Source: Nocardioides sp. zg-1308
GTDB taxonomy: Bacteria; Actinomycetota; Actinomycetes; Propionibacteriales; Nocardioidaceae
NCBI RefSeq assembly: GCF_013155375.1
Contig: NZ_JABJQY010000004.1
Span: forward strand, 1-64,000
Reading direction: 5' to 3'
DNA: 64,000 bases
Both the position numbers and the translations under genes were made by a program. Numbering within the stretch: position 1 is the stretch's first letter; every line of letters begins with the position of its first letter. This document shows positions 8,330-17,178 of this stretch, in pieces. The notes under the pieces are model-generated. The model saw only the letters and a program-made list of their open reading frames with translations, ran no database searches and was not told the DNA's origin.

Positions 8330-8964
8330 ATGCGGATCGCCGTCCTGGGTGCCACCGGCCGCACCGGCCGCCCTCTGGTCGGAGAGCTGCTCCGGCGAGG
8401 CCACACCGTGGTCGCGCTCGTCCGGGACCCGGCGCGGCTGGGCGACGTGGCGCAACGCGTCGACGTCGTGCGTGGTGACAGCCGCAGCGCGGCCGACCGC
8501 GAGCGTCTGGTCACCGGAGCCGACGCCGTCGTGTCGGCGTTGAGGCCGACCGCCAAGGAAGCATCGCTCCACACCGACACCGCCACGGCGCTGGTCGGGG
8601 CCATGCAGCGCGCGCCGGAGTACGTCGCTTCGTCGGCGTCAGCGGTGCGGGCATCGACGTGTCGGGTGACCAGAAGTCGTTGTCCGCCCGGATGATCTCG
8701 AAGGCGATCCAGACCTTCGGTGGCGACGTCATCAAGGACAAGCCGGCCGAGTACGAGGTCTACGCCGCCAGCAACCTGGACTGGACGCTCGTCCGCCCGC
8801 CGCGCCTGGTCGACGGGGCGGCGACAGGGAGGCTGGAGCACTTCGCACACCGCTCCACGCGGTCGACCCCGGTGGTCCGAGCCGATCTCGCAGCCTTCGT
8901 GGCCGACGTCATCGATCAGGGGTCCTACGTCCGGCAGGCGCCGTTCTTCGCCACTGCGACGTGA
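8330..8964 (+). pseudogene. Frameshifted NAD(P)H-binding (NmrA/SDR-like) gene
   Basis: An atypical short-chain dehydrogenase/NmrA-like Rossmann protein broken by a frameshift. It begins with ATG at 8330 after a good Shine-Dalgarno (GAAGGAG). The first part has the nucleotide loop GATGRTGRPL and runs to LVGAMQRA; the second part, in another frame, continues as RFVGVSGAGIDVSGDQ, MISKAIQTFGGDVIKDKPAE, DWTLVRPPRLV to the end at 8964. The frames join if two bases (GC) are removed from the CGCGCGC run at 8608-8614, giving the expected MQRAGVRRFVGVSGAG. So a +2 slip in a dinucleotide run either killed the gene or is a sequencing error. The family's predicted role is NAD(P)-dependent reduction or redox sensing. 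Confidence 0.8.
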
Positions 8965-9343
8965 ACCGCCCTGCAACCGATGTGGTCGCTGAGCGGCCGG
9001 GTGGTCCGGGATCCCTGCCGCCCGGAGGGATCACGGAGACGACCGCGATGGCTGCGTCGTCGTCCTCGATGAGGTCGATCCTGGGCTGGCAGGCGAGCTC
9101 CGGTCCGTCGCCGGGTCCCGTAGCCGGACGTCGCGGGGAGCGTGGCACAGCCACGCCGGGGAGAGCATCGCCCCGCGAACTGTGTGCGGGGGAGGGGTCA
9201 GGGGCACCCGCCGTTCGACTCGTCTGTCGTGACGGCCGGTCGAGGATCGACCTTCCCCTCCTGACCCCCACCGCCGGGGAGGCCGACCGCGCGTACTGCG
9301 CCTGCTGTATGCCGCATCGGCACCGTCCGCCTAGAGTCGCGGC
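8965..9343. other. Intergenic stretch before the NarL-type kinase
   Basis: About 380 bases without a supported gene. Frames on both strands are rich in G, P, R and S and show no domain. It must contain the promoter of the kinase operon, but no clear -10/-35 pair could be picked out by eye. Confidence 0.4.
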
Positions 9344-10528
9344 ATGAGTCGCGGCGCGTCCCAGGTGGCCGGCTGCCGCGACTGGCTTCGGCGGCACCCG
9401 ACGACGTCGGACGCCGCATTCGCGCTGCTGGTCAACGTCACCGCTCTGATCCCGTACGCCGCGCGCCCCGACGCCGCCGACGTCGACCTCGAGCTCACCA
9501 CGGTGGCCCTCATCAGCCTCACCGTCGGTAGCCTGCTGATCGTCCTGCGACGACAGGCTCCGTGGGCGGTGTGGCTGCTCACGACGGCAGTCGGACTCGT
9601 GGCCGTCGTGGATGCCGGCGGCACCACCCCTGCCTTCCTGCCCGCGTGCGTGGCGCTCTACACCGTCGCGGTCACCAGCCCGACTGGGAGGGCCGCCGCA
9701 GCCGGGGTCGTGTCCGCGTTGGCCCCAGGGGTCGCGCTGCTGGGACTGGGCTCGGTCAACGTGATCGATGCTCTGGCCTACGGCATGACGCCGTGGAGCG
9801 GACTGGCGACCATGTCGGGCATCGCGGTGCGCAACCAGCGTGCGATGGTCGCCGCCGCCCACGAGCGGGCCCGTCAGGCCGAGGCGACGCGTGAGGAGGA
9901 GGCGCAGCGCCGCGTCGCCGAGGAGAGGCTGCGGATCGCCCGCGAGCTTCACGACGTGGTGGCCCACCACGTGGCGGTGGTCAACGTGCAGGCAGGGCTC
10001 GCGCGACACCTGCTGCGAGCCGACCCCGACGCCGCGGCCGAGGCGATGGGCCACGTGCGCGAGGCCAGCCAGACCATCCTCGACGAGGTCCCCGGCCTGC
10101 TCGGCCTGCTCCGCTCCACCGAGGACGAGCTGGATACCGCCCCCGCCCCGCGCCTCGGGGACGTCGGCGGTCTGGTCGAGCAGGCCCGCCGCTCGGGGCT
10201 GTCGGTGACCTGGGAGACCACGGGCACCCCGCTGGAGCTGCCACCGGCCACCGACCTCACGGCGTACCGCGTCGTCCAGGAGGGCCTCACCAACGCCCTG
10301 CGGCACGGCAGCGGGAAGGCCCGGCTGGTGCTCGAGTGGGACGCCGGAGGCTGCCACCTCGAGGTCCGCAACCCGGTGCAGCGGCCGTCCACCGAGAGTC
10401 AGGGGTCCCGGCACGGGCTGATCGGGATGCGCGAGCGCGTAGCGGCGGTCGGCGGCACCTTGACGGCAGGCCGCGAGGGCGACGAGTGGGTCGTCCGGGC
10501 GCGGCTGCTCGCGGGGGTGACCGCGTGA
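9344..10528 (+). CDS. NarL/DesK-type sensor histidine kinase
   Basis: A 394-residue membrane histidine kinase. Four or five hydrophobic segments in residues 20-165 form the sensor part, followed by a HisKA_3 dimerisation domain with ELHDVVAHHVAVV (phospho-acceptor His203) and an HATPase_c domain (YRVVQEGLTNALRHG N-box; SRHGLIGMRERVAAVGGTL G-box). This layout is that of actinobacterial DesK/LiaS-like kinases that sense envelope or antibiotic stress. Its stop codon overlaps the GTG of the response regulator, so the two are translationally coupled, and the next genes encode an ABC exporter that is probably the target. Confidence 0.92.
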   Translation: MSRGASQVAGCRDWLRRHPTTSDAAFALLVNVTALIPYAARPDAADVDLELTTVALISLTVGSLLIVLRRQAPWAVWLLTTAVGLVAVVDAGGTTPAFLPACVALYTVAVTSPTGRAAAAGVVSALAPGVALLGLGSVNVIDALAYGMTPWSGLATMSGIAVRNQRAMVAAAHERARQAEATREEEAQRRVAEERLRIARELHDVVAHHVAVVNVQAGLARHLLRADPDAAAEAMGHVREASQTILDEVPGLLGLLRSTEDELDTAPAPRLGDVGGLVEQARRSGLSVTWETTGTPLELPPATDLTAYRVVQEGLTNALRHGSGKARLVLEWDAGGCHLEVRNPVQRPSTESQGSRHGLIGMRERVAAVGGTLTAGREGDEWVVRARLLAGVTA

Positions 10529-11199
10529 GCGAGGCGACGACGCGCGTCCTGGTCGCCGACGACCAGCGGCTGATCCGCGCCGGCTTCGTCGGGTTGGTCG
10601 CCAGCGCGCCCGATCTCGAGGTCGTCGGTGAGGCCGTCGACGGAGCGGACGCCGTCCGCCAGGCTCGCGCCGCGCGCCCCGACGTCGTCCTCATGGACAT
10701 CCGGATGCCCGGCACGGACGGTCTCTCGGCCACTGAGCTGATCACCGGCGACTCCGACCTGGCCGACGTCAAGGTGCTGGTCCTCACTACCTTCGAGGCC
10801 GACGAGTACGTGGTCGCCGCCCTGCGTGCGGGGGCGAGCGGCTTCCTCGGCAAGGGCGTCGAGCCGGAAGACCTGGTGGCGGCGATCCGCGTGGTCGCCG
10901 CGGGGGAGTCGCTCCTTTCGCCGCGCGCCACCAGCGCCCTGATCGGCCGCTTCCTCTCCCAGCCGCGTGACGGCGACACGGTCGACACCTCCCTCGACGT
11001 GCTCACCGAGCGCGAGCGGGAGGTCGTCGCCCTGGTGGCGCGCGGGCTCAGCAACGACGACATCGCGGGACGCCTGTTCGTCTCCCCGTTCACAGCCAAG
11101 ACCCACGTCAACCGGGCGATGGCCAAGCTCGGCGCCCGTGACCGGGCCCAGCTGGTCGTCCACGCCTACCAGTCCGGCCTGGTCCGCGCCGGCGACTGA
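10525..11199 (+). CDS. NarL/FixJ-type response regulator
   Basis: A 224-residue two-domain regulator. The receiver domain has the acidic pocket VADDQ, phospho-acceptor Asp58 (VVLMDIRMPG), and the conserved Thr and Lys (LTTFEADEY, GKGVEPED). The C-terminus is a LuxR-type helix-turn-helix (LTEREREVVALVARGLSNDD and TAKTHVNRAMAKLG). GTG at 10525 overlaps the kinase stop as GTGA, which fixes the start. It is expected to bind DNA as a dimer and control the downstream ABC exporter genes. Confidence 0.93.
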   Translation: MSEATTRVLVADDQRLIRAGFVGLVASAPDLEVVGEAVDGADAVRQARAARPDVVLMDIRMPGTDGLSATELITGDSDLADVKVLVLTTFEADEYVVAALRAGASGFLGKGVEPEDLVAAIRVVAAGESLLSPRATSALIGRFLSQPRDGDTVDTSLDVLTEREREVVALVARGLSNDDIAGRLFVSPFTAKTHVNRAMAKLGARDRAQLVVHAYQSGLVRAGD

Positions 11200-11346
11200 C
11201 CGGCCAGGCCCTCAAGTCGCCGGAGCGGCAGCAGGCATCGGCCTACCGCAGGTGCAGAACGCCGAGAAGCCTGCACCCGGACGACGACGAGCACGACCCT
11301 GCCACGGGAGCGTGGAGTCATACCCCACCACCCGGAGGAGCACACC

Positions 11347-12297
11347 ATGATCGAGCTGAACCAGCTCACCAAGACCTATGGCGAGACGCTGGCTGTCGAC
11401 GCCGTCACGTTCACCGTCCGCCCCGGTGTCGTCACCGGCTTCCTCGGCCCGAACGGCGCCGGGAAGTCGACCACGATGCGGATGATCCTGGGCCTGGACC
11501 GGCCGACGGCCGGCACCGCCCTTGTCAACGGCCACCCCTATGCCGAGGCGGCCGCGCCCATGGGCGAGCTGGGCGCGCTGCTCGACGCCAAGGCCGTCGA
11601 CCGCAACCGCAGCGCACGCAACCACCTGCTGGCCCTCGGAGCCACAGTGGGCATCGGCGCCCGGCGCGTCGACCACGTGCTCGAGTCGGTCGGTCTCTCG
11701 GAGGTGGCCAGCAGGGCGGCCGGGTCGTTCTCGCTCGGCATGGGACAGCGGCTCGGCATCGCTTCGGCACTGCTGGCCGACCCCGGCGTGCTGATCCTCG
11801 ACGAGCCCGTGAACGGCCTCGACCTCGACGGGATCCAGTGGATCCGCTCCCTGCTCACCGAGCTCGCCGCCGAGGGCCGCACCGTGCTGCTGTCCTCTCA
11901 CCTCATGAGCGAGATGCAGCTGGTCGCTGACCATCTGGTGATCATCGGCCGCGGCCGCATCCTGGCCGACACCCCCCTGCAGGACTTCATCGACAGCTCG
12001 TCCACCGGCGCCGTCGCGGTCGCCTCGCCCGAGGCCTCCCGGCTCGCCGGACTGCTCGCTGGCGAGGGCGTCACCCTCACCTCGCGCGAGGCCAGTCGCT
12101 TCGAGGTCCGCGGACTCGACGCCGCGGCCATCGGCGAGGTCGCCAGCCGCCACGGCGTCACCCTGCACGAGCTCTCGAGCTCCGCGGCGTCCTTGGAGAC
12201 CGCCTATCTCGCGCTCACCCGCGACGCGGTCGAGTACGCCGGCACGACCCAGCAGACCAACCACCAGTCCACCGACCAGCCCGGAGAGGCAGCCTGA
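11347..12297 (+). CDS. ABC transporter ATP-binding protein
   Basis: A 316-residue ATPase of the CcmA/DrrA-like exporter type. Visible motifs: Walker A GPNGAGKST (about residue 36), the ABC signature SLGMGQRLGIA (a variant of LSGGQ, as is common in this group), Walker B VLILDEPVNGLD and the switch His in LLSSHLMSE. A strong Shine-Dalgarno (GGAGGAG) precedes the ATG by 7 bases. The C-terminal 90 residues are the usual extension of bacitracin/daunorubicin-type exporters. It overlaps the permease gene by ATGA. Likely role: energising export of a drug, peptide or lipid under control of the upstream two-component system. Confidence 0.92.
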   Translation: MIELNQLTKTYGETLAVDAVTFTVRPGVVTGFLGPNGAGKSTTMRMILGLDRPTAGTALVNGHPYAEAAAPMGELGALLDAKAVDRNRSARNHLLALGATVGIGARRVDHVLESVGLSEVASRAAGSFSLGMGQRLGIASALLADPGVLILDEPVNGLDLDGIQWIRSLLTELAAEGRTVLLSSHLMSEMQLVADHLVIIGRGRILADTPLQDFIDSSSTGAVAVASPEASRLAGLLAGEGVTLTSREASRFEVRGLDAAAIGEVASRHGVTLHELSSSAASLETAYLALTRDAVEYAGTTQQTNHQSTDQPGEAA

Positions 12298-13157
12298 TGA
12301 GCACCACGACCGCACACCCCACCCCGAGCGGGTCCCCCGCCTCGCCGCCCCGGCCTGGCATCGCGAAGCCCGTCACCCTGGGCCGCGTCATGCGCTCGGA
12401 ATGGATCAAGCTTCGCAGCCTGCGCGGCACATGGATCTTCCTGCTCGCGATCGTCGTCGTCCTCGCGGGCTTTGGTGCCATCGCCGCCGCCGTGTCCAGC
12501 GGCTCCGTGAGCACCCCCGACAACGGCGGCCCGCAATTCGGCGGCGACGACCCGCTGTCGACCGTCCTCACCGGCGCCACCTTCGCCACCCTCCTGGTCG
12601 GCGTCCTCGGCGCCTTGGCCGGCGCCCGTGAGCACGCGTCGAGGATGATCACCGCCACCATGGCGGCCACCCCGCGCCGATGGCCGGTCGTCGTGGCCAA
12701 GGCGGGCGTGCTCTCCATGCTCGTACTGCCCGCTGCTGCCATCGGCACCATCGGTGCCTTCGGCCTCGGGATGGGCGTACTCGCCGCGAACGACGCGGCC
12801 ACCGTCGGCCTGGGCGATGACGGGGTGATCCGCTCCCTGGTCGGCATGGCCCTCTACCTCACCGCCGTCGCCCTCATCGGCCTGGGACTCGGGCTCTTGA
12901 TGCGGAGTGTCGCCGCCAGCATCGGCACCCTCGCCGCCGGTGTCCTGATCGTGCCGGCCCTCGCCGGCGCGCTGCTCCCCGAGAGCTGGGACGGCGTCCT
13001 GCAGCTACTGCCCACCAACGCCGCTGCCGGCTTCACCGCCGTCCAGGCCTCGACCGACCAGGTCCTGGGGCCGGTCACCGGTGCGCTCGTCCTGGCCGCC
13101 TGGGTGGTCGTCATCCTGGGTGGAGCCACCTTGTCAACCGTGCGACGCGACGTCTGA
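12297..13157 (+). CDS. ABC-2 type transporter permease
   Basis: A 286-residue membrane protein with six hydrophobic segments (for example WIFLLAIVVVLAGFGAIAAA and AWVVVILGGATLSTVRRDV at the end). Its beginning, a proline-rich stretch then VMRSEWIKLRSLRGTWIFLL, is the typical start of actinobacterial ABC-2 permeases that pair with CcmA-like ATPases. ATGA overlap with the ATPase shows coupled translation. Together they form a complete two-component exporter. Confidence 0.9.
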   Translation: MSTTTAHPTPSGSPASPPRPGIAKPVTLGRVMRSEWIKLRSLRGTWIFLLAIVVVLAGFGAIAAAVSSGSVSTPDNGGPQFGGDDPLSTVLTGATFATLLVGVLGALAGAREHASRMITATMAATPRRWPVVVAKAGVLSMLVLPAAAIGTIGAFGLGMGVLAANDAATVGLGDDGVIRSLVGMALYLTAVALIGLGLGLLMRSVAASIGTLAAGVLIVPALAGALLPESWDGVLQLLPTNAAAGFTAVQASTDQVLGPVTGALVLAAWVVVILGGATLSTVRRDV

Positions 13158-13905
13158 GCCGCCCGGCGCCACACGGACCATAGGACCGGGCGTTGGACGA
13201 AGCGGACCACGTGTCCGTTCTCGACCGGCGCCCGGTTTCCCATGGACACGCGCGGCGGGCTGCGGCGCTCGCACCGCGGGCGCCAGCCCCGGTCCCACTG
13301 CCCGCCGACAACGCGCCCAGCCCCTTGGCACGCGGGGCCACCAGTTACCGGAGCTACCGGAGCTGCCGGCCAACGTCCACCACACCACCGACGGCGAACG
13401 AGCCGTCGAACACTCCCTGTGGGACCCGCCGGAGAAGTGCATGAACGCCACCCGCCGCATGTCCGACATGGACGGAAACCTCGACGACACCCCGCAGATC
13501 GCGGAACCCGACTCCCGCTTGCAGGCGCTCGTCTACACGGCCAGCTCGCGACGAGCGAGTCGCCAGCAGAACCGGAAAGCCCCCGTGGTGCCACGTCGGT
13601 CGTCTCTGCTCATCCGAGTGAGGCCCCTTGGCCGCGACACCAAAGACGTCGCTTATCAGGGCGCCGCCGAACTCGTGATGGGCCGGCTGCACGCCCAGGC
13701 CGGGCATGGCGACCGGCCGCCTTTGACTCAAGGGCACGATCAAGCGAGCGATCAAGCTCGACTGGTCCTCGAGGCTCGAGGCCTCGTCCCGATGGCCCCG
13801 GCGGTCGCGCCGGGGCCCTGTCTGCGCCGTGGATCCGGCCAGTGCGGCCGCTCACGCGACCGCGAGGGCGCCACGTGGGTGGTGCTTGTCCGCCACCGTC
13901 GACTT
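13158..13905. other. Gene-poor stretch between two modules
   Basis: About 750 bases without a recognised gene. Several long frames exist on both strands but all are low-complexity in R, P, G and none shows a domain. Apart from the hairpin at 13794-13817, nothing stands out; decayed coding sequence is possible but cannot be shown. Confidence 0.4.
13794..13817 (-). terminator. GC hairpin beyond the lipoprotein gene
   Basis: GGCCCCGGCG-GTCG-CGCCGGGGCC is a perfect 10-bp stem with a 4-base loop. It lies about 90 bp past the stop of the minus-strand lipoprotein gene and is a likely terminator for it; it has no T run. Confidence 0.55.
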
Positions 13906-14403
13906 CTACGGCTGGATCAACGCGGAGCACGTCTCGAGTGCCTTGCGCACCTTCTGCTCGGACTGGTCCAGCTCGGTGACGGCCTCGAGCGTCGCCTCGA
14001 CCTCCACGCCGTTCTCGTCCATGCAATCGGCGAACGCGTCCAGGGCGGACTGGTCGACCTCCGGTGCGCCTGCGCCGCCCGGACCGCCTGAGGGCGCCAG
14101 GCTGGCGCACGCTCGCATCGCCTCCTGTATCTCGGGGTCGAGACTGGGCATCGTGCCCTCGGACGGTGCCTCAGTCGGCTGCTCGGAGGGCAGCTCGACC
14201 CCCTGCTCCTCGAGGCATGCGGTGAACTCCTCGGAGATCTCCGGAGTCTCGCCGGACGCCGCCGGCGAGCTCGCGGAGGAGCTGGCGTCGCCTGACTCGG
14301 TGGTGCTCGCGCTGTCGGACCCGCACCCGGCTGCGAAGAGGACGACCATGAGAAGAAGTGCACTCGCGCGAGACAGGGCGCGAGCTCGGTTGCGATGGGA
14401 CAT
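13906..14403 (-). CDS. Secreted lipoprotein with duplicated helical motif
   Basis: A 165-residue lipoprotein. The signal sequence ends in LLMVVLFAAGC, a canonical lipobox, and is followed by a Ser/Thr/Ala-rich linker. Two related segments follow, FTACLEEQGVELP and FADCMDENGVEVE, each with one Cys and an acidic turn, which suggests a duplicated small helical unit. The start ATG at 14403 has a good Shine-Dalgarno (GGAGGA). It diverges from the MacA-like adaptor gene, with 244 bases between them. The function is unknown; the position suggests a periplasmic/outer-face partner or sensor for the exporter module. Confidence 0.8.
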   Translation of the reverse strand: MSHRNRARALSRASALLLMVVLFAAGCGSDSASTTESGDASSSASSPAASGETPEISEEFTACLEEQGVELPSEQPTEAPSEGTMPSLDPEIQEAMRACASLAPSGGPGGAGAPEVDQSALDAFADCMDENGVEVEATLEAVTELDQSEQKVRKALETCSALIQP

Positions 14404-14440
14404 TGGTCCTCCGTGGATGACGTCGTGGCAGTCGAGTGGT

Positions 14441-14616
14441 CCATCCGGTGCGCGCTCGGCCACCGCGAGAGCGAACACGAGTGCCACACCGGATGGCTCG
14501 ACCAGAGAAACACCCACTACTGGAAGCCACCTGACTTCACGCTGGCAGTTGCCTGGGAGACCACGCACTGGGCCGAATCACGCATTGGCACGTCCCTTCC
14601 AGCCGGCTCCCAGGCA
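14441..14616. promoter_or_regulatory. Divergent regulatory region with two inverted repeats
   Basis: Between the lipoprotein and adaptor genes are two pairs of 10-base inverted arms: CCATCCGGTG (14441-14450) with CACCGGATGG (14487-14496), and TGCCTGGGAG (14550-14559) with CTCCCAGGCA (14607-14616). They could be operator sites or transcript hairpins. The OmpR-type regulator encoded downstream is a candidate binder (inference). Confidence 0.35.
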
Positions 14617-14647
14617 GTTGTCAGGTTCGACGCGCACGCTGCTCGGC

Positions 14648-16336
14648 ATGCGTGAACGACTCTCGACATCCCTGCGCTCCCCGCGAGTGATCATCAACGG
14701 CCTGCTGGTGCTCCTTCTCATCGCCGCTGCAGGAGGCGCCTACCTCCTCCTCGACGAAGAGGAGAGCGCGGCGGCGCCCGCCACGACTGAAGTGACGCGC
14801 GGCAACGTCGTGTCGATGGTGTCCGCTACGGGCAATGTCGTCGCCGCCCGCGACGTGGGTGTCGACTTCGACGCCGGAGGGAAGCTCGCAACGGTGTCCG
14901 TCAAGGTGGGCGAACGCGTCGAGGCCGGCGACGTCCTGGCCAGGATCGAGAACACCGACGCGATCGACCAGCGCGACAGCGCTCAGGCGACGTACGACCA
15001 GGCAGTCGCCGGCCTGCGTCAGCTGACCCAGGGCCCGACCGATGCGGACCTGGCTGCCGGCAACGCGTCGGTCCGCCAGGCCGGGGCGTCGGTGGACAGC
15101 GCAGAACAGGCACTCGCAGACTCCAGACGGGTCGCCCGTACCAATCGTCGGGTGTACGACGAACAGGTCAGGGTGGCGCGACGGGACGTGAGCCGAGCAC
15201 AGGACGACCGTGCCGACGCCCGCGGAGCCCTCACCTCGGCTCGGACGGCGTTGCAGGAGGCTCAGCAGCTCGAGGCGAGCGCGTGCGCGTCGTCCCCCGA
15301 CGGGACCACAGGACCCGCAACCGCCGTGTGCAGCAACGCACAGAGCGCGGTCGAGGCGAACGAGCAGAGGATCACCTCGGCGGAGACGTCGTTGAGCACC
15401 GCCGAAGCATCGGTCGACAGTGCGCAGGACGGGTTGCGGACGGCGGAGCAGAACCGGTCGGTGGGCTCCGCGCAACAGGCGCAGTCCGTCGGATCGGCCG
15501 AGTCGTCACTGAGGTCGGCACGAGCCTCCTACTCCTACACGGTCGCATCAGCCAGACAGCAGACGCAGCCGGCGACGGACGGCGAGGTCGAGTCAGCGCA
15601 GGCCCAGGTCGCATCCGCCGAAGTCACCCTCCGGACGGCACAACGAGCCGTCGCCGACACTGTTCTCCGTGCTCCTGCCGCCGGCATCGTCGCCTCGATC
15701 TCGGGGAGCGTAGGTGAGTACGTCGGAGGTTCCGGCTCCGGGGGGACTACCACCGGCTCGACGACCACCGGCACCACGACGGAGACGTCCGTGGACGCGT
15801 CCGGGTTCGTGGTGCTGACCGGCGTCGACGGGTTGCAGGTGCAGGCGGACTTCAGTGAGGCCGACGTGTCCCAGCTGTCCCTCGGTCGAGGAGCGAGCGT
15901 CAACTTCGAGGCGCTCGACAACGCGGGTGTCGCGAGCGGCACGAACGCAGAAGTGACCAGCATCGCGCCCACGTCCGTGGTCACGGACAATGTCGTGACG
16001 TACGAGGTGTTCGCGACCTTGAACGCTCCTCCAGAGCGCCTCAAGGTCGGCCAGACGGCCACGTTGGACGTCGTGCTCGCCGAGGCGGAGGATGTGCTCC
16101 AGGTGCCTTCCTCGGCGATCGAGACCACGGGGGAGAGCTCCACCGTCACCGTCCTCGTCGACGGTGAGGAGGAGCAGCGCGAGGTCGAGACCGGCGTCGT
16201 GGGCGACTCGACCACCGAGATCCTGTCCGGTCTCGACGAGGGTGACCTGGTGGTCGCGAGCAGCGGCGGTGGCGGCCTCACAGGTTTCCCCGGTGGCGAG
16301 CTGCCCGAGCTCCCTGGTGGCGGTGGTCTCGGATGA
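14648..16336 (+). CDS. MacA/HlyD-like efflux adaptor
   Basis: A 562-residue membrane-fusion-type protein. One N-terminal membrane segment (VIINGLLVLLLIAAAGGAYL) is followed by a biotinyl-lipoyl half-motif (VTRGNVVSMVSATGNVVAAR), a long Ala/Gln/Ser-rich coiled coil (about 105-330) broken by a Cys-containing insert, the second lipoyl half (LRAPAAGIVASISGSVGEYV), a Gly/Thr/Ser linker and a beta-barrel with membrane-proximal part. It ends in a flexible Gly/Pro tail. The start at 14648 lacks a clear Shine-Dalgarno. It overlaps the ATPase gene by ATGA. In Gram-positives such adaptors join MacB-type ABC pumps to the cell wall side. Confidence 0.9.
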   Translation: MRERLSTSLRSPRVIINGLLVLLLIAAAGGAYLLLDEEESAAAPATTEVTRGNVVSMVSATGNVVAARDVGVDFDAGGKLATVSVKVGERVEAGDVLARIENTDAIDQRDSAQATYDQAVAGLRQLTQGPTDADLAAGNASVRQAGASVDSAEQALADSRRVARTNRRVYDEQVRVARRDVSRAQDDRADARGALTSARTALQEAQQLEASACASSPDGTTGPATAVCSNAQSAVEANEQRITSAETSLSTAEASVDSAQDGLRTAEQNRSVGSAQQAQSVGSAESSLRSARASYSYTVASARQQTQPATDGEVESAQAQVASAEVTLRTAQRAVADTVLRAPAAGIVASISGSVGEYVGGSGSGGTTTGSTTTGTTTETSVDASGFVVLTGVDGLQVQADFSEADVSQLSLGRGASVNFEALDNAGVASGTNAEVTSIAPTSVVTDNVVTYEVFATLNAPPERLKVGQTATLDVVLAEAEDVLQVPSSAIETTGESSTVTVLVDGEEEQREVETGVVGDSTTEILSGLDEGDLVVASSGGGGLTGFPGGELPELPGGGGLG

Positions 16337-17178
16337 GCCATTCCGCCGGCGAAGTCGAGACAGGTGTCCCTGAAGCCGTGAGCTCGGTGCGTGCGGAGCT
16401 GCACGCGCCGGTCATCCGGGCGCGGTCCCTCGCCAAGGTCTACGGCGACGACCCGGCCACAGTGGTCCGAGCGCTGGACGGGGTCAGCCTCGACATCGCC
16501 CACGGCGAGCACGTGGCCATCATGGGCGCTTCGGGTTCGGGAAAGTCGACGATGATGAACATCCTTGGCCTGTTGGACGTACCCACGTCGGGCAGGTATG
16601 AGCTGAACGGGTTCGACGTGTCAGCCATGGACGACGCCCAGCTGACCGTCGCCCGTAAGCGTCTGATCGGCTTCGTCTTCCAGTCCTTCAACCTGATCCG
16701 CCGTACCTCGGCGTTGGCCAACGTGGAGCTCCCGTTGGCGTATGCCGGCGTCCGGCCCCGTGAGCGCCGCGAACGCGCCCTGGCAGCGCTGGCGCAGGTC
16801 GGGGTCGCGGACCGCGCGAAGCACCTTCCCAACGAGCTCTCCGGTGGACAACAGCAACGCGTCGCTGTTGCCCGGGCGTTGGCGGGCGAACCGGCGCTGA
16901 TCCTGGCTGACGAGCCCACGGGCAATCTCGACAGCACGTCCACCGCCGACGTCCTCGACCTCCTAGATGCCGTGCATGACGCCGGAAGGACCATCGTCGT
17001 CATCACCCACGAGGACGAGGTGGCAGAACGCGCCAGCAGAGTGATCCGGATGCGTGACGGGAAGATCATCGAAGACGTCCGTCTGGAGGAAGCCCCCCCG
17101 ACGCGTGAAGCATGGACGCCTACTACGTCCGCCTGTGGCGGCGCCGCGACGGGATCGACGGCCGGGACGTCGCTGTGA
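16333..17178 (+). CDS. MacB/LolD-like ABC transporter ATPase
   Basis: A 281-residue ATPase. Walker [10 protein letters not shown] (about residue 59), the Q-loop in FVFQSFNLI, the signature [15 protein letters not shown], Walker [13 protein letters not shown] and switch His in VVITHED are all present and match the LolD/MacB subfamily. A 25-residue non-conserved N-terminal and a 30-residue C-terminal extension flank the core. It begins ATGA-coupled to the adaptor and ends GTGA-coupled to the permease, so all three are one operon and probably one complex. Confidence 0.93.
   Translation: MSHSAGEVETGVPEAVSSVRAELHAPVIRARSLAKVYGDDPATVVRALDGVSLDIAHGEHVAIMGASGSGKSTMMNILGLLDVPTSGRYELNGFDVSAMDDAQLTVARKRLIGFVFQSFNLIRRTSALANVELPLAYAGVRPRERRERALAALAQVGVADRAKHLPNELSGGQQQRVAVARALAGEPALILADEPTGNLDSTSTADVLDLLDAVHDAGRTIVVITHEDEVAERASRVIRMRDGKIIEDVRLEEAPPTREAWTPTTSACGGAATGSTAGTSL

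Noticed and set aside
8909..10414. 501-codon minus-strand frame opposite the NarL-type kinase
   Set aside because: Shadow of the kinase gene, which has clear H, N and G boxes on the plus strand.
13081..14091. 336-codon plus-strand frame across 13.1-14.1 kb
   Set aside because: It overlaps the permease end and lies opposite the lipoprotein gene; composition is arginine/proline-rich with no domain.
14648..17178. Insertion sequence or transposase genes near the pump module
   Set aside because: No DDE or IS110/IS256-like motifs, terminal inverted repeats or target duplications were seen anywhere in the window.
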